A stretch of 28,458 nucleotides of DNA from BHER01 sp051652245 (GTDB taxonomy: Bacteria; Bacillota_I; Bacilli_A; Culicoidibacterales; Culicoidibacteraceae): the NCBI GenBank assembly GCA_051652245.1, contig JBOFTV010000027.1, positions 1 to 28,458 of the forward strand. Direction: 5' to 3'. The notes under the pieces were generated by a model. That model saw only the letters and a list, made by a program, of their open reading frames with translations. It did not search any database and had not been told where the DNA came from. Shown in pieces: positions 13,995 to 23,053 of this stretch. A program made the position numbers and the translations under genes. The stretch's first letter is position 1, and every line of letters starts with the position of its first letter.

Positions 13995-14912
13995 ATGATT
14001 ATTACAAATATGCTAGATTTAATTGGTAATACGCCATTAGTCAAGTTGGGGAATATTTTTCCAACGAGTGATCATGCTGATATTTATCTTAAGCTAGAGG
14101 GCTTTAATGTTGGTGGAAGTGTTAAAGATCGGGCTGCACTTGGCATGATTGAAGAGGCGGAGCAAAGTGGGATCCTTAAAAAGGGGATGGTGATTATTGA
14201 ACCAACCAGCGGTAATACCGGGATTTCACTTAGTATGATTGCAGCAGTTAAGGGGTATGAGATCGTTTTGACAATGCCGGAGACGATGAGTGTTGAGCGT
14301 CGAAGTATTCTGACAGCTTATGGGGCAAAATTAATTTTGACTGATGGCGCTTTAGGAATGAAAGGTGCTATTGCTAAGGCGACAGAATTGGTCCAAACAG
14401 AGCAAAATTATATTATGCTCCAGCAGTTTGTGAATAAAGCTAATCCCCATAAACATTTTAGTTCAACAGGTGTTGAAATTTATCAAGATTTACCAACTTT
14501 AAGTGCTTTTGTTGCAGGCGTTGGGACTGCGGGGACGATTACTGGTGTGGGCGGCTATTTAAAGCAGCAAAATAAGGACATTAAAATCTATGCAATTGAG
14601 CCAAAGGCCTCACCCGTTATTAGTGAAGGAAGCCCCGGCAAGCATAAAATTCAGGGCATTGGTGCTGGTTTTATTCCTCAAAATTATGATGCAAGTCTAA
14701 TTGATGGTGTTTATACCGTAACTGACGAAGAGGCAATTAGCTATGCACAATTACTGGCCAAAAAGCATGGGTTGTTTGTTGGTATTTCCACGGGGGCAAA
14801 TGTTGCTATTGCTTATAAAATAGCTCAGGAATTAGGACAAGGAAAACAAATAGTAACGATTGCACCTGATGGGGGCGAAAAATATCTGTCAACCGACCTA
14901 GTAAAATATTAA
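13995..14912 (+). CDS. cysK: Cysteine synthase (O-acetylserine thiol-lyase)
   Basis: A 305-residue cytosolic PLP enzyme that makes cysteine from O-acetylserine and sulfide. Lys44 in NVGGSVKDRAAL carries PLP, TSGNTGISL (71-79) is the substrate-binding loop, and GVGTAGTITGVGGYL holds the phosphate of PLP. The C-terminal part has ISTGANVAIA with the Ser/Thr that contacts the pyridine nitrogen. The length is normal for O-acetylserine lyase and lacks the regulatory domain of cystathionine beta-synthase. It is followed after about 20 bases by the serine acetyltransferase that makes its substrate, an arrangement in which the two proteins often form the cysteine synthase complex. CysK against CysM cannot be fully decided, but the sequence is of CysK type. 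Confidence 0.94.
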   Translation: MIITNMLDLIGNTPLVKLGNIFPTSDHADIYLKLEGFNVGGSVKDRAALGMIEEAEQSGILKKGMVIIEPTSGNTGISLSMIAAVKGYEIVLTMPETMSVERRSILTAYGAKLILTDGALGMKGAIAKATELVQTEQNYIMLQQFVNKANPHKHFSSTGVEIYQDLPTLSAFVAGVGTAGTITGVGGYLKQQNKDIKIYAIEPKASPVISEGSPGKHKIQGIGAGFIPQNYDASLIDGVYTVTDEEAISYAQLLAKKHGLFVGISTGANVAIAYKIAQELGQGKQIVTIAPDGGEKYLSTDLVKY

Positions 14913-14932
14913 GTAAAAAAGAGGTGATATTG

Positions 14933-15469
14933 ATGTTTTCATGGCTGAATAAGGAATTAGATTACATCGTCAAAAATGAGCCTACAGCGCGAAGTAAGTG
15001 GACTGTTTTGATGCTGTACCCATCAATTCATGCAAGATTAACACATAAAATTAGTCACTATCTCTACACAAGAAAGCATTTCTATGTGGCGCGCTTTTTA
15101 TCACAGCGATCACGACATAAAACGGGGATTGAAATTCATCCGGGAGCAATTATTGGTGATTATTGTTTTATGGACCATGGTATGGGCATTGTTATTGGTG
15201 AAACGGCTATTATTGGCAATAATGTAACTATTTATCATGGTGTGACCTTAGGAGCTAACCGCAATACAACGCAAAAGCGTCATCCAACCATTGGCAATAA
15301 TGTGCTAATTGGTGCAGGAGCCAAAATAATTGGTAATATTACAGTTGGTGATAATGTTAAAATTGGGTCTAATGCTGTTGTCACACGCAACGTCCGGGCC
15401 AATACAACAATTATTGGGGCAAAGCAGATGTACTTGAATAAAGAGGAGAGCATTGAATATATGATTTGA
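14933..15469 (+). CDS. cysE: Serine O-acetyltransferase
   Basis: It acetylates serine from acetyl-CoA to give O-acetylserine for CysK. The 178-residue protein is the short form seen in Gram-positive bacteria. An N-terminal helical part (1-60) is followed by a left-handed beta-helix of hexapeptide repeats: IEIHPGAIIGDYCFMDHG with the catalytic His, VIGETAIIGNNVTIYHGVTL with the second His, and NNVLIGAGAKIIGNI onward. The start is ATG 14933, five bases after GAGGTGAT; GTG at 14924 lies inside that ribosome binding site. The C-terminal tail ends SIEYMI; an Ile C-terminus is what normally docks into CysK, in keeping with complex formation. Confidence 0.94.
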   Translation: MFSWLNKELDYIVKNEPTARSKWTVLMLYPSIHARLTHKISHYLYTRKHFYVARFLSQRSRHKTGIEIHPGAIIGDYCFMDHGMGIVIGETAIIGNNVTIYHGVTLGANRNTTQKRHPTIGNNVLIGAGAKIIGNITVGDNVKIGSNAVVTRNVRANTTIIGAKQMYLNKEESIEYMI

Positions 15470-15472
15470 GAG

Positions 15473-15496
15473 AAAGCCGGTTAGCGGCTTTTTTTT
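15473..15496 (+). terminator. Terminator of cysK-cysE
   Basis: AAAGCCG (15473-15479) pairs with CGGCTTT (15485-15491) across a GTTAG loop, followed by a run of T. It begins four bases after the cysE stop. Confidence 0.85.
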
Positions 15497-15522
15497 GCGA
15501 GAGGAGTTGAAATTTTTTTTCA

Positions 15523-15536
15523 TGAAAACGCTATCA
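15523..15536 (+). promoter_or_regulatory. CcpA cre site at the glycogen operon
   Basis: TGAAAACGCTATCA matches the cre consensus TGNAANCGNWNNCW at all 14 positions. It ends inside the -35 region of the glgC promoter, the usual place for repression by CcpA with HPr-Ser-P. Confidence 0.85.
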
Positions 15537-15562
15537 CAAAAATGAGCAAAGTGTGATATAAT
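15534..15562 (+). promoter_or_regulatory. Promoter of glgC-glgD-glgA
   Basis: An extended -10 TGATATAAT (TATAAT at 15557-15562) has a poor -35 (TCACAA, 15534-15539) at 17 bases. The strong -10 with TG compensates. The cre box covers the -35. The leader is about 50 bases. Confidence 0.7.
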
Positions 15563-15617
15563 AGATATATACAAAAAATAACAACTGTATATACTAGGAG
15601 AAAAAGGAAGTGTTTTT

Positions 15618-16760
15618 ATGGCAAAAAAAGAAATGCTAGCAATGCTACTTGCTGGAGGGCAAGGTTCAAGATTACGTAATTTAACAGAAAAAGTGGCAAA
15701 ACCTGCGGTCCCGTTTGGGGGGAGATATCGGATTATCGATTTTACGTTAAGCAACTGTACAAATTCAGGCATTGATACTGTTGGGGTATTAACGCAGTAT
15801 CGACCATTTGAGTTAAATGCTCATATTGGAACAGGTGCTGCATGGGATTTAGATAGGACATATGGTGGTGTCTACACGCTACCGCCTTATATGGATGAAA
15901 ATAAGGGTAATTGGTATGAAGGAACGGCTCATGCAATTTACCAAAACTATGCTTTTATTGAAAAATTTGATCCGGAATATATTTTAGTCTTATCGGGGGA
16001 TCATATTTATAAGATGAACTATCAGAAAATGCTAACATTCCACAAAAAGCAGGAGGCTGATTGTACGATTGCTGTAATTGAGGTACCCTGGAAAGATGCT
16101 TCACGCTTTGGAATTTTAAACACGGATGAAGCGTATCGCATTGAAGAATTTGAGGAAAAACCCGAAAATCCACGGAGTAATCTAGCTTCGATGGGAATTT
16201 ATATTTTTAATTGGAAAGCATTGAAAAAGGCGTATAAAGATATGTTAGATGCGGGTAAGAGTATCGAAGATTTTGGGCAAAATATCATTCCTGAATTCCT
16301 CCAAACACGCAAAAAACTCTATGCATATCCCTTTAAAGGTTACTGGAAAGATGTTGGAACAGTGGAGAGTTATTGGGAGGCAAATTTAGAGATTATTGAT
16401 CCCCATCATCCATTAGATTTAAGTGATCGGAGTTGGATTGTTTATTCGGAAACACTAACCTATCCACCGCAATACACAGGGCCAAATGGAAAAATGAAAA
16501 ATTCCTTAGGCATTGATGGCTGTCAGGTCTATGGTCGTGTGGAAAATTCAGTATTATTTCCGGGAGCAATTATTGAAGAGGGTGCTATTGTTAAGAATTC
16601 AGTTATCATGGGTGGTGCCAGAATTTCAAAGGATGCTATTGTGGAAAAGACGGTTGTGGGTGAGGGCGCAGTCGTAGCTGAAGGCTGTGTTATTGGCTCA
16701 AATAGTTCAGAAGAGGTCGAATTATTCGTTAAAACAGATGAGGAGGAAAAACAATGCTAA
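15618..16760 (+). CDS. glgC: Glucose-1-phosphate adenylyltransferase, catalytic subunit
   Basis: It makes ADP-glucose from ATP and glucose-1-P, the committed step of glycogen synthesis. The 380-residue protein has the nucleotide-binding LAGGQGSRLRNLTEK (11-25), KPAVPFGGRYRIIDF (28-42), the metal-binding Asp128 in LSGDHIYKM, FEEKP and SMGIYIFN of the glucose-1-P site. A C-terminal beta-helix follows (GAIIEEGAIVKNSVIMGGAR). GGAAG lies seven bases before the ATG. It overlaps glgD by seven bases, as expected for two subunits made together. The gene is first in the operon, directly under the cre-controlled promoter. Confidence 0.97.
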   Translation: MAKKEMLAMLLAGGQGSRLRNLTEKVAKPAVPFGGRYRIIDFTLSNCTNSGIDTVGVLTQYRPFELNAHIGTGAAWDLDRTYGGVYTLPPYMDENKGNWYEGTAHAIYQNYAFIEKFDPEYILVLSGDHIYKMNYQKMLTFHKKQEADCTIAVIEVPWKDASRFGILNTDEAYRIEEFEEKPENPRSNLASMGIYIFNWKALKKAYKDMLDAGKSIEDFGQNIIPEFLQTRKKLYAYPFKGYWKDVGTVESYWEANLEIIDPHHPLDLSDRSWIVYSETLTYPPQYTGPNGKMKNSLGIDGCQVYGRVENSVLFPGAIIEEGAIVKNSVIMGGARISKDAIVEKTVVGEGAVVAEGCVIGSNSSEEVELFVKTDEEEKQC

Positions 16761-17872
16761 CAAATGTTGTAGGAATAATATTAACAGAAACAAGTGAAAT
16801 GGATTTAGGGGCATTAACAAAAAGCAAGCCATTTGCTACAGTCCAAATTGGTGGTCGCTTTCGGATGGTTGATTTCATCTTGTCAAACTTAACAAATGCA
16901 GGTGTTGATGATATTGGCTACTTTGCGGAGGAGCCAAGTCAGTCACTGATGCGCCATCTTCAAGATCGCCGTGTTTGGAATTTAAATAGTAAAAATGGTG
17001 GGTTGAATGTGCTTTTTCAGAATACAAAAGAAGTGGGTTACACTAATTCAGAAATTGCTCATTTACAATATGTGCTCACCGAATTAGATGTAATCAAAGA
17101 CAAAGAGTATGTCATTGTTTGTAATAATATGAATTATATTTTCAATTATGATTTTAAAGAATTGATTTTAAAGGCAATTAAAAAGGAAGTCGACATTGTG
17201 GGCTTATATAAGAAGATGCCCTCACAGCAGGTTGGCAATGCAGCAACGCCAATTTTTCATGGGAAAGATGGTTTTGTGCATCAATCAGCAATGAATACGG
17301 GAGCTCTAGAAGAAATTAATGTTGATTTAGGTGTCTATGCGATGCGTGTGGGCTTATTTAAAAAGATTGTCCAAGATGCTGTTGGCTTTAAAACGACACA
17401 AACGTTCCAAGGTGCGCTTGTGCAGAAATTTTCTGAGTTGTCAATGTATGCTAATGAGTTTACCGGATATGTGGGGTTAATTAATACGACTAAGGATTAT
17501 TTTGATGTGTCCTTAGATATGCTCAAACCCGAAGTATCAAAAGAGCTATTTTATGGACCAAATCGTGTACTAACACGATCACGTGATGAGGCATCAACAT
17601 TTTATGGGAGCGAAGCAGACGTTAGTAATTCGATGATTTCAAGTGGCTGTTCGATTGAGGGGAAGGTGGCTAATAGTATTATTTCCCGCAGATCCCATAT
17701 TGAAAAAGATGCTGTTGTTGAAAATTGTATTATCTTAAACAACACAGTCATCAAGCGGGGGACAAAAATCAAGAATATGATTATCAGTAAAGAGGTTACG
17801 ATTTCACGTAATACAGAATTATCAGGTACAATTAAGTCACCTTATGTAATTCCTGAAAAAACAAAAATATAA
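16754..17872 (+). CDS. glgD: Glucose-1-phosphate adenylyltransferase, regulatory subunit
   Basis: A 372-residue paralogue of GlgC that is known in Firmicutes to form a hetero-oligomer with it. The N-terminus VVGIILTETSEMDLGALTKS lacks the GGxGxRL nucleotide loop and the catalytic Asp region reads CNNMNYIFNYDF, so it should be inactive by itself and should modulate GlgC. It keeps the GGRFRMVDFILSNLTNAG stretch and the C-terminal beta-helix (NSIISRRSHIEKDAVVEN). The ATG sits inside the end of glgC, eight bases after GAGGAGG, which suggests coupled translation. Confidence 0.95.
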   Translation: MLTNVVGIILTETSEMDLGALTKSKPFATVQIGGRFRMVDFILSNLTNAGVDDIGYFAEEPSQSLMRHLQDRRVWNLNSKNGGLNVLFQNTKEVGYTNSEIAHLQYVLTELDVIKDKEYVIVCNNMNYIFNYDFKELILKAIKKEVDIVGLYKKMPSQQVGNAATPIFHGKDGFVHQSAMNTGALEEINVDLGVYAMRVGLFKKIVQDAVGFKTTQTFQGALVQKFSELSMYANEFTGYVGLINTTKDYFDVSLDMLKPEVSKELFYGPNRVLTRSRDEASTFYGSEADVSNSMISSGCSIEGKVANSIISRRSHIEKDAVVENCIILNNTVIKRGTKIKNMIISKEVTISRNTELSGTIKSPYVIPEKTKI

Positions 17873-17885
17873 GGAGGAAATTCAG

Positions 17886-19322
17886 GTGAAAATTTTATTC
17901 GTAGCTAGTGAAGCAAATCCCTTTATTAAAACCGGAGGGCTTGGCGATGTTTTAGGTGCTTTACCAAAAGCACTGCAAATGGCAGGGCATGATATTCATA
18001 TTGTTCTGCCAAAGTACCGCCAAATTAGCCAACAATATGGGAGTCAATTATCATTTAATTCAAGTTTTAGTGTCAGTGTTGGCTGGCGACATCAAGGTGC
18101 TGGTGTTTATTATTTAGCCTTAGAGGGGATTCATTATTATTTTATTGAAAATAATCACTATTTCGACCGTGATAATGTGTATGGCTATTTTGATGATGCT
18201 GAGCGTTTCGCCTTTTTTTCCAAAGCTACGGTTGCTTTTATGGTGGAGCATAGTTTATATCCGGATGTTCTTCATTTAAATGATTGGCAGACGGGGATGA
18301 TTGCGCCAATTATGAAAAGGATGTATAGTTGGCATCAGCACTTGAAGCGGGTGAAAATTATGTATACAATTCATAATTTACAGTACCAAGGTGTCTTTGA
18401 TATTGCGGTCTATGAGCAGTTATTTAGCTTTTATGGGGATGATACGACATTACACACGATGGAGGCGTATGGGGCGACTAATTTTATGAAATCGGGCTGT
18501 TATTTTGCGGATTTCATTACAACTGTTAGCCCAACATATGCTCAAGAAATTCAAACGACGAGTTATGGTGAACGCTTGGATGGTGTGATGCGTGAGCTGA
18601 ACTACAAAATTGAGGGAATTGTTAATGGAATTGACACGCTGTCGTATAATCCGGCAACAGATGCCAATTTGGTCAAGCCTTTTGATGGTAAAACTGTCAA
18701 TAAACATAAGCAAGCAAACAAAAAGGCACTCCAACAACTCTTTAACCTGCCCCTTAAAAAGGATACGCCTTTAATTGGTGTAGTTGGTCGCTTAGCGGAT
18801 CAAAAAGGGTTTGATTTAATTGTAGCTGTGATGGCGCGGATTGTTGATATGGGGGCGCAAGTTGTGTTACTAGGAACGGGAGAGCCTCATCTAGAACAGC
18901 AGTTTATTGCTTTGATGCACCAGTTCCCTAAAAATGTGAGCGTTAATATTGCTTTTGATGATAGCATTGCTCGTAAGATATATGCGGGGAGCGATTTCTT
19001 TTTGATGCCTTCGCGCTTTGAGCCATGTGGCATTGGCCAATTACTGGCAATGCAGTATGGCACTATTCCAATTGTGCGAGCAACAGGGGGGCTAAAAGAC
19101 ACGGTTCAACCATATAATTTCAAAACGAAAAAGGGAAAAGGCTTTGATTTTGTTATGTATGAAAGCAATGACTTCTTTGATGCGATATCACGGGCGCTAG
19201 CACTGTATGAAAATCAAAAAGCTGATTTTGCAGCATTGCGCGAAACAATCATCAACGATGACTATTCATGGACACAATCAGCCCAAAAGTATTTAAAATG
19301 TTATAAAAAAATGCAGAAATAA
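17886..19322 (+). CDS. glgA: Glycogen synthase (ADP-glucose dependent, GT5)
   Basis: It extends alpha-1,4-glucan with glucose from ADP-glucose. The 478-residue GT-B protein starts with VASEANPFIKTGGLGDVLG, where Lys15 to Gly18 is the ADP-glucose loop. It carries HLNDWQTGM, YTIHNLQYQG, GIVNGID and the C-terminal SRFEPCGIGQLLAMQYG with the conserved Glu379, then TGGLKDTV. Length is normal for bacterial GlgA. The start codon is GTG, a few bases after AAGGAGG, 13 bases past glgD. A hairpin terminator follows, so it ends the synthesis part of the locus. Confidence 0.97.
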   Translation: MKILFVASEANPFIKTGGLGDVLGALPKALQMAGHDIHIVLPKYRQISQQYGSQLSFNSSFSVSVGWRHQGAGVYYLALEGIHYYFIENNHYFDRDNVYGYFDDAERFAFFSKATVAFMVEHSLYPDVLHLNDWQTGMIAPIMKRMYSWHQHLKRVKIMYTIHNLQYQGVFDIAVYEQLFSFYGDDTTLHTMEAYGATNFMKSGCYFADFITTVSPTYAQEIQTTSYGERLDGVMRELNYKIEGIVNGIDTLSYNPATDANLVKPFDGKTVNKHKQANKKALQQLFNLPLKKDTPLIGVVGRLADQKGFDLIVAVMARIVDMGAQVVLLGTGEPHLEQQFIALMHQFPKNVSVNIAFDDSIARKIYAGSDFFLMPSRFEPCGIGQLLAMQYGTIPIVRATGGLKDTVQPYNFKTKKGKGFDFVMYESNDFFDAISRALALYENQKADFAALRETIINDDYSWTQSAQKYLKCYKKMQK

Positions 19323-19349
19323 TATTCGCCAAATCATTCGAATAATGAG

Positions 19350-19375
19350 AAAAAGGCATCAAAGTGCCTTTTTAT
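19350..19375 (+). terminator. Terminator between glgA and pgm
   Basis: AAAAAGGCA (19350-19358) pairs with TGCCTTTTT (19365-19373) over a TCAAAG loop, a 9-bp stem ending in T. It splits the glycogen locus into two potential transcripts, although readthrough is likely. Confidence 0.7.
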
Positions 19376-19402
19376 TTAACGTAAAATGAGGTATAGTATA
19401 CT
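19375..19402 (+). promoter_or_regulatory. Possible promoter of pgm-glgB-glgP-pulA
   Basis: TATACT (19397-19402), or the overlapping TATAGT at 19392-19397, has a poor -35 TTTAAC (19375-19380) at 16 bases. It follows the hairpin terminator directly and leaves a leader of about 30 bases. Confidence 0.4.
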
Positions 19403-19436
19403 GTAGAGATAATCGTAATAAAGGAGTTTTTAAACA

Positions 19437-21158
19437 ATGAATACATGGAAACAAACATATGAAAAATGGGAGCAATTTGCTCAACTTGACAAGAGCTTAA
19501 AAGCAGAATTAGCAACACTTACAGAACCACAGCGCGAAGATGCCTTTTATCGTAACCTAGAATTTGGGACAGCGGGGATGCGTGGTGTACTTGGAGTTGG
19601 CACTAATCGAATGAATATTTATACAATAGCAAAGGCGAATGCTGGATTTGCGCAATATATTGTTAAACAAGGTAAAAATGCCCAAAAAAGAGGGATTGTT
19701 ATTGCCTATGATTCACGCTTTATGTCAGAAGAGTTTGCCAAAACATCAGCATTAGTCATGGCAAGTGCAGGGGTTAAAGTTTATTTATTTGAAAGCCTTT
19801 GCTCCACACCAGAGCTTTCATTTACGGTTAGACATTTGCATGCTTTTGCGGGAATCGTTATCACGGCAAGTCATAATCCAAAAGAGTACAATGGCTATAA
19901 AATTTATGATGATACGGGTTGTCAATTTATTCCAAAAATTGCTGAATTGGTCGTTGAAAATGTTGAAAATATTGACAATGAGTTAGCCATTACAACAGCA
20001 AGTTTCACGGAATATCAGGAAAGTGGCTTAATTGAAATAATTGGTGATGCAATTGATCGTGCTTATAATGATGCAATTGTGGGGACCACATTCCAACAAG
20101 TGCCAACGGATGAAGTAAGCGTTGTTTATACAGCCTTGCATGGGACAGGCTATGCACCAATTAAGCGTGCATTTGATACACTTGGTTATACAAATATTCA
20201 TTATGAGCTAACACAATGTCAACCTGATCCAACATTTGGTGATGTGCCATTACCTAATCCGGAAGACCCTGCTGTATTTGAAGCGTCAAAAATAATTGGG
20301 AAGCAAGTTGGAGCAGATATTCTTCTTGCAACCGATCCCGATGCTGATCGTCTAGGGATTGCCATTAGAGATAAGCAGGGTAATTATGAGCTTCTTAATG
20401 GCAATATGACGGGAGCATTAATGACTTACTATATCCTTTCAAGTCTCCAGGAGCATAATCAATTACCAGCTAATGGCGTGATTTTCACAACAATTGTCTC
20501 AAGTGATTTTGCGCAAAAAATAGCAGCTCACTTTAATGTTGAAACAGAGAAAACGTTGACTGGGTTCAAATTCATCGGGTCAAAAATCAAGCAATACGAA
20601 ACAACCAAAGAAAAGACATTCCTCTTTGGTTTTGAAGAGAGTTATGGTTCACTGGTAAATGCTGATATTGCTCGTGACAAGGATGCAGTCCAGGCGGTTG
20701 TAATTTTGACAGAAATGGTTGCTTATTATAAAACAAAGGGAAAAACGCTGTTAGATGTGCTTGAGTCACTACAGCAGCAATTTGGCTATTTTGTGGAAGG
20801 ACTTGAAAATATTTCGCTTAGTGGTAAAACAGGAGCGGAGAAAATAGCGCACCTAATGGCAACCGTTGCCAATGATCCATTTACGGAAATTTGCGGTCAG
20901 AAAGTTGTTATCTTTGAAAACTATATAAATAGCACGAGAAAAATTGGTGAAACTACAGAAGGGATCACATTGCCAAAAGCGGATGTCTTAAAATTCATTT
21001 TAGCAAACGGGACATGGTTTTGTCTGCGACCAAGTGGAACAGAGCCCAAAGCGAAAGTCTACATCAGCGTAACAGCAGACCAAGGCAAAACGGCAAAAGG
21101 CGAAATGGAAGCATTACGCGGGGCAATAATGGAGCAAATAAAGGGTATTTTAGCATAA
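19437..21158 (+). CDS. pgm: Phosphoglucomutase (alpha-D-phosphohexomutase family)
   Basis: It interconverts glucose-6-P and glucose-1-P and so feeds and drains the glycogen pathway. The 573-residue length is usual for the PgcA/YbbT-type mutase. Visible motifs are FGTAGMRGVLG (43-53), the active Ser145 in TASHNPKEYNGYK, the metal loop DPDADR (300-305), GFEESYGSL for sugar binding and RPSGTEPKAKVY for phosphate binding. The ATG lies 11 bases after AAGGAG. The gene sits between the synthesis and turnover genes, 33 bases before glgB. A dual phosphomannomutase activity is possible in this family, but the setting points to glucose. Confidence 0.95.
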   Translation: MNTWKQTYEKWEQFAQLDKSLKAELATLTEPQREDAFYRNLEFGTAGMRGVLGVGTNRMNIYTIAKANAGFAQYIVKQGKNAQKRGIVIAYDSRFMSEEFAKTSALVMASAGVKVYLFESLCSTPELSFTVRHLHAFAGIVITASHNPKEYNGYKIYDDTGCQFIPKIAELVVENVENIDNELAITTASFTEYQESGLIEIIGDAIDRAYNDAIVGTTFQQVPTDEVSVVYTALHGTGYAPIKRAFDTLGYTNIHYELTQCQPDPTFGDVPLPNPEDPAVFEASKIIGKQVGADILLATDPDADRLGIAIRDKQGNYELLNGNMTGALMTYYILSSLQEHNQLPANGVIFTTIVSSDFAQKIAAHFNVETEKTLTGFKFIGSKIKQYETTKEKTFLFGFEESYGSLVNADIARDKDAVQAVVILTEMVAYYKTKGKTLLDVLESLQQQFGYFVEGLENISLSGKTGAEKIAHLMATVANDPFTEICGQKVVIFENYINSTRKIGETTEGITLPKADVLKFILANGTWFCLRPSGTEPKAKVYISVTADQGKTAKGEMEALRGAIMEQIKGILA

Positions 21159-21191
21159 GAGTAGTAATCAAACTTGGAGGGGGACTTGACA

Positions 21192-23030
21192 ATGAAAGAA
21201 ATGAGCTCATTAGATTGGTATTTAATGTTAGAGGGAACACATCGACAGCTATTTTCCCTTTTTGGCGCGCACAAAAGCATGCGGGGACAAGTAGAAGGGG
21301 TAAAATTTCGCTTGTATGCTCCCCATGCCAAAAGTGTAGCAATCATTGGGGATTTTAATAATTGGCAAGCAGAAAACCAAATGGAACTTGTTGATAAGCG
21401 TGGCCTTTTTGAACAGTTTATTCCCGATATGGGAGTATTTTCGCTTTATAAATATCAGATTGAAACAACGGATAATAGGATGATAATAAAGTCCGATCCC
21501 TTCGCCTTTTTTTCGGAAAAAAGACCGGGGACTGCTTCGATTGTCTATGACTTGAGTGCATTTCCGTGGACGGATGAGGCTTTTATTAGTAAGCGGCTAA
21601 AGCAAAATATTGCAGCAGAGCCATGTAATGTTTATGAGGTCTATTTAGGCGGGTTTAAGCGAAGCCAACGCGAAGTCTATTGTAGTTATGAACAATTAGC
21701 GCACACGCTGATTCCTTATGTTGCTGACAATGGTTTTACCCATGTGGAGGTTATGCCCGTTTTAGAGCATCCATTGGATGCCTCTTGGGGCTACCAGGCA
21801 ACAGGTTATTTTAGTGCAACACATCGCTATGGTAACCCTAAGCAGCTGATGCACTTTGTCCAAAGTGCGCATCACCATCAGCTTGGTGTGATTTTTGATT
21901 GGGTGCCTGTTCATTTTGGCAAAGATGCTCATGGTTTATATTGCTTTGATGGAGCGGAGTTATTTAGCTATCAGGATAGTTTTAAACGTGAAAATAATGA
22001 GTGGGGCACGGCCAATTTTGATTTAACATCGGGGTTTGTTCGCTCATTTTTAATATCTAGTGCGCTTTTTTGGTTTGAATATTATCATTTTGATGGTATT
22101 CGCATCGATGCTGTTTCGCATTTGATTTATCAGAAGGGAAATGAAGGATTGGGTGAAAACCGTGAAGGGATTGCTTTTATCAAGGAGTTAACAAGAGCAA
22201 TCCATGAGCAATTTCCGGGGGCGCTTGTCATTGCTGAAGATTCGAGCGCTTTTGGTGGTGTCACTAATAAGCTTGAAGACGGTGGGCTTGGCTTTGATTT
22301 GAAATGGAATTTGGGGTGGATGAATGATACCTTTAAATACATGGAACTAGATACACTAGCGCGACAATATAACCACCAAAAGCTTAATTTTTCCTATTAT
22401 TATATGGAAAATGAGGCGTATCTGTTACCTTTTTCCCATGATGAAGTCGTCCATGGGAAAAAGGCGGTTATTGATAAAATGAGTGGTTCCTATGAGGAGC
22501 AGTTTAGGCAGGCAAGATTATTATATGCGCATATGTACACACACCCGGGCAAAAAATTAAATTTCATGGGGAATGAAATTGGTCATTTTCGCGAATTTGA
22601 TGAAAATATTTCGCTGGATTGGTTTTTACTCGACTATGAAAAGCATCGTGTTTTTCAGCATTATATGAAATCATTGATGTATTTTTATCGTGAAAATCAA
22701 GCATTATATGATGAGCGTCACTTAAAGACAAGCTTTCAGTGGCTGTTTCAGGATCAAAATCAAAATTTGCTCGCTTTTTTTCGGGGAGTGGGACGCAATA
22801 AATTGATAATCATCCATAACTTTTCGGGAGCTGATTATCCGCATTGGCATTTAGGTGTCTTTGCGGGAAAATATGAAGAAGTGCTCAATACAGACTGGGA
22901 ACAATTTGGTGGTCATAGTCTCCAAAATAGCACAACAATAAGCACAATAACAGGAAGCTGTCATCAACAAGAGCAATATATAGCGATTAATGTACCACAA
23001 CTAAGCACGATTATTTTACGGAAAAAATAA
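21192..23030 (+). CDS. glgB: 1,4-alpha-glucan branching enzyme (GH13)
   Basis: It cuts an alpha-1,4 chain and rejoins it as an alpha-1,6 branch. The 612-residue protein has a CBM48 domain (about 36-110, FRLYAPHAKSVAIIGDFNNW) and no extra N1 domain, so it is the short form. The GH13 barrel carries EHPLDASWGYQATGYF, DWVPVHF, the nucleophile Asp306 in DGIRIDAV, the acid Glu349 in VIAEDSSAF and Asp417 in SHDEVVHGKK. The loop after Asp306 (SHLIYQKGNEGLGENREG) is shorter than the longer insert of enterobacterial GlgB. The chosen ATG 21192 lies about eight bases after a G-rich Shine-Dalgarno; TTG at 21174 is too close to any site, and ATG 21201 is a lesser option. Confidence 0.96.
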   Translation: MKEMSSLDWYLMLEGTHRQLFSLFGAHKSMRGQVEGVKFRLYAPHAKSVAIIGDFNNWQAENQMELVDKRGLFEQFIPDMGVFSLYKYQIETTDNRMIIKSDPFAFFSEKRPGTASIVYDLSAFPWTDEAFISKRLKQNIAAEPCNVYEVYLGGFKRSQREVYCSYEQLAHTLIPYVADNGFTHVEVMPVLEHPLDASWGYQATGYFSATHRYGNPKQLMHFVQSAHHHQLGVIFDWVPVHFGKDAHGLYCFDGAELFSYQDSFKRENNEWGTANFDLTSGFVRSFLISSALFWFEYYHFDGIRIDAVSHLIYQKGNEGLGENREGIAFIKELTRAIHEQFPGALVIAEDSSAFGGVTNKLEDGGLGFDLKWNLGWMNDTFKYMELDTLARQYNHQKLNFSYYYMENEAYLLPFSHDEVVHGKKAVIDKMSGSYEEQFRQARLLYAHMYTHPGKKLNFMGNEIGHFREFDENISLDWFLLDYEKHRVFQHYMKSLMYFYRENQALYDERHLKTSFQWLFQDQNQNLLAFFRGVGRNKLIIIHNFSGADYPHWHLGVFAGKYEEVLNTDWEQFGGHSLQNSTTISTITGSCHQQEQYIAINVPQLSTIILRKK

Positions 23031-23053
23031 AATAAAAGAAATGAGGAAGAAAC

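Noticed and set aside
16754..17872. Possibility that glgD is a decayed copy of glgC
   Set aside because: The loss of the nucleotide loop is the normal state of GlgD regulatory subunits in Firmicutes, and the frame is intact and translationally coupled.
21014..21358. Plus-strand frame across the pgm-glgB junction
   Set aside because: It overlaps the conserved ends of both enzymes and has no family resemblance or ribosome binding site.
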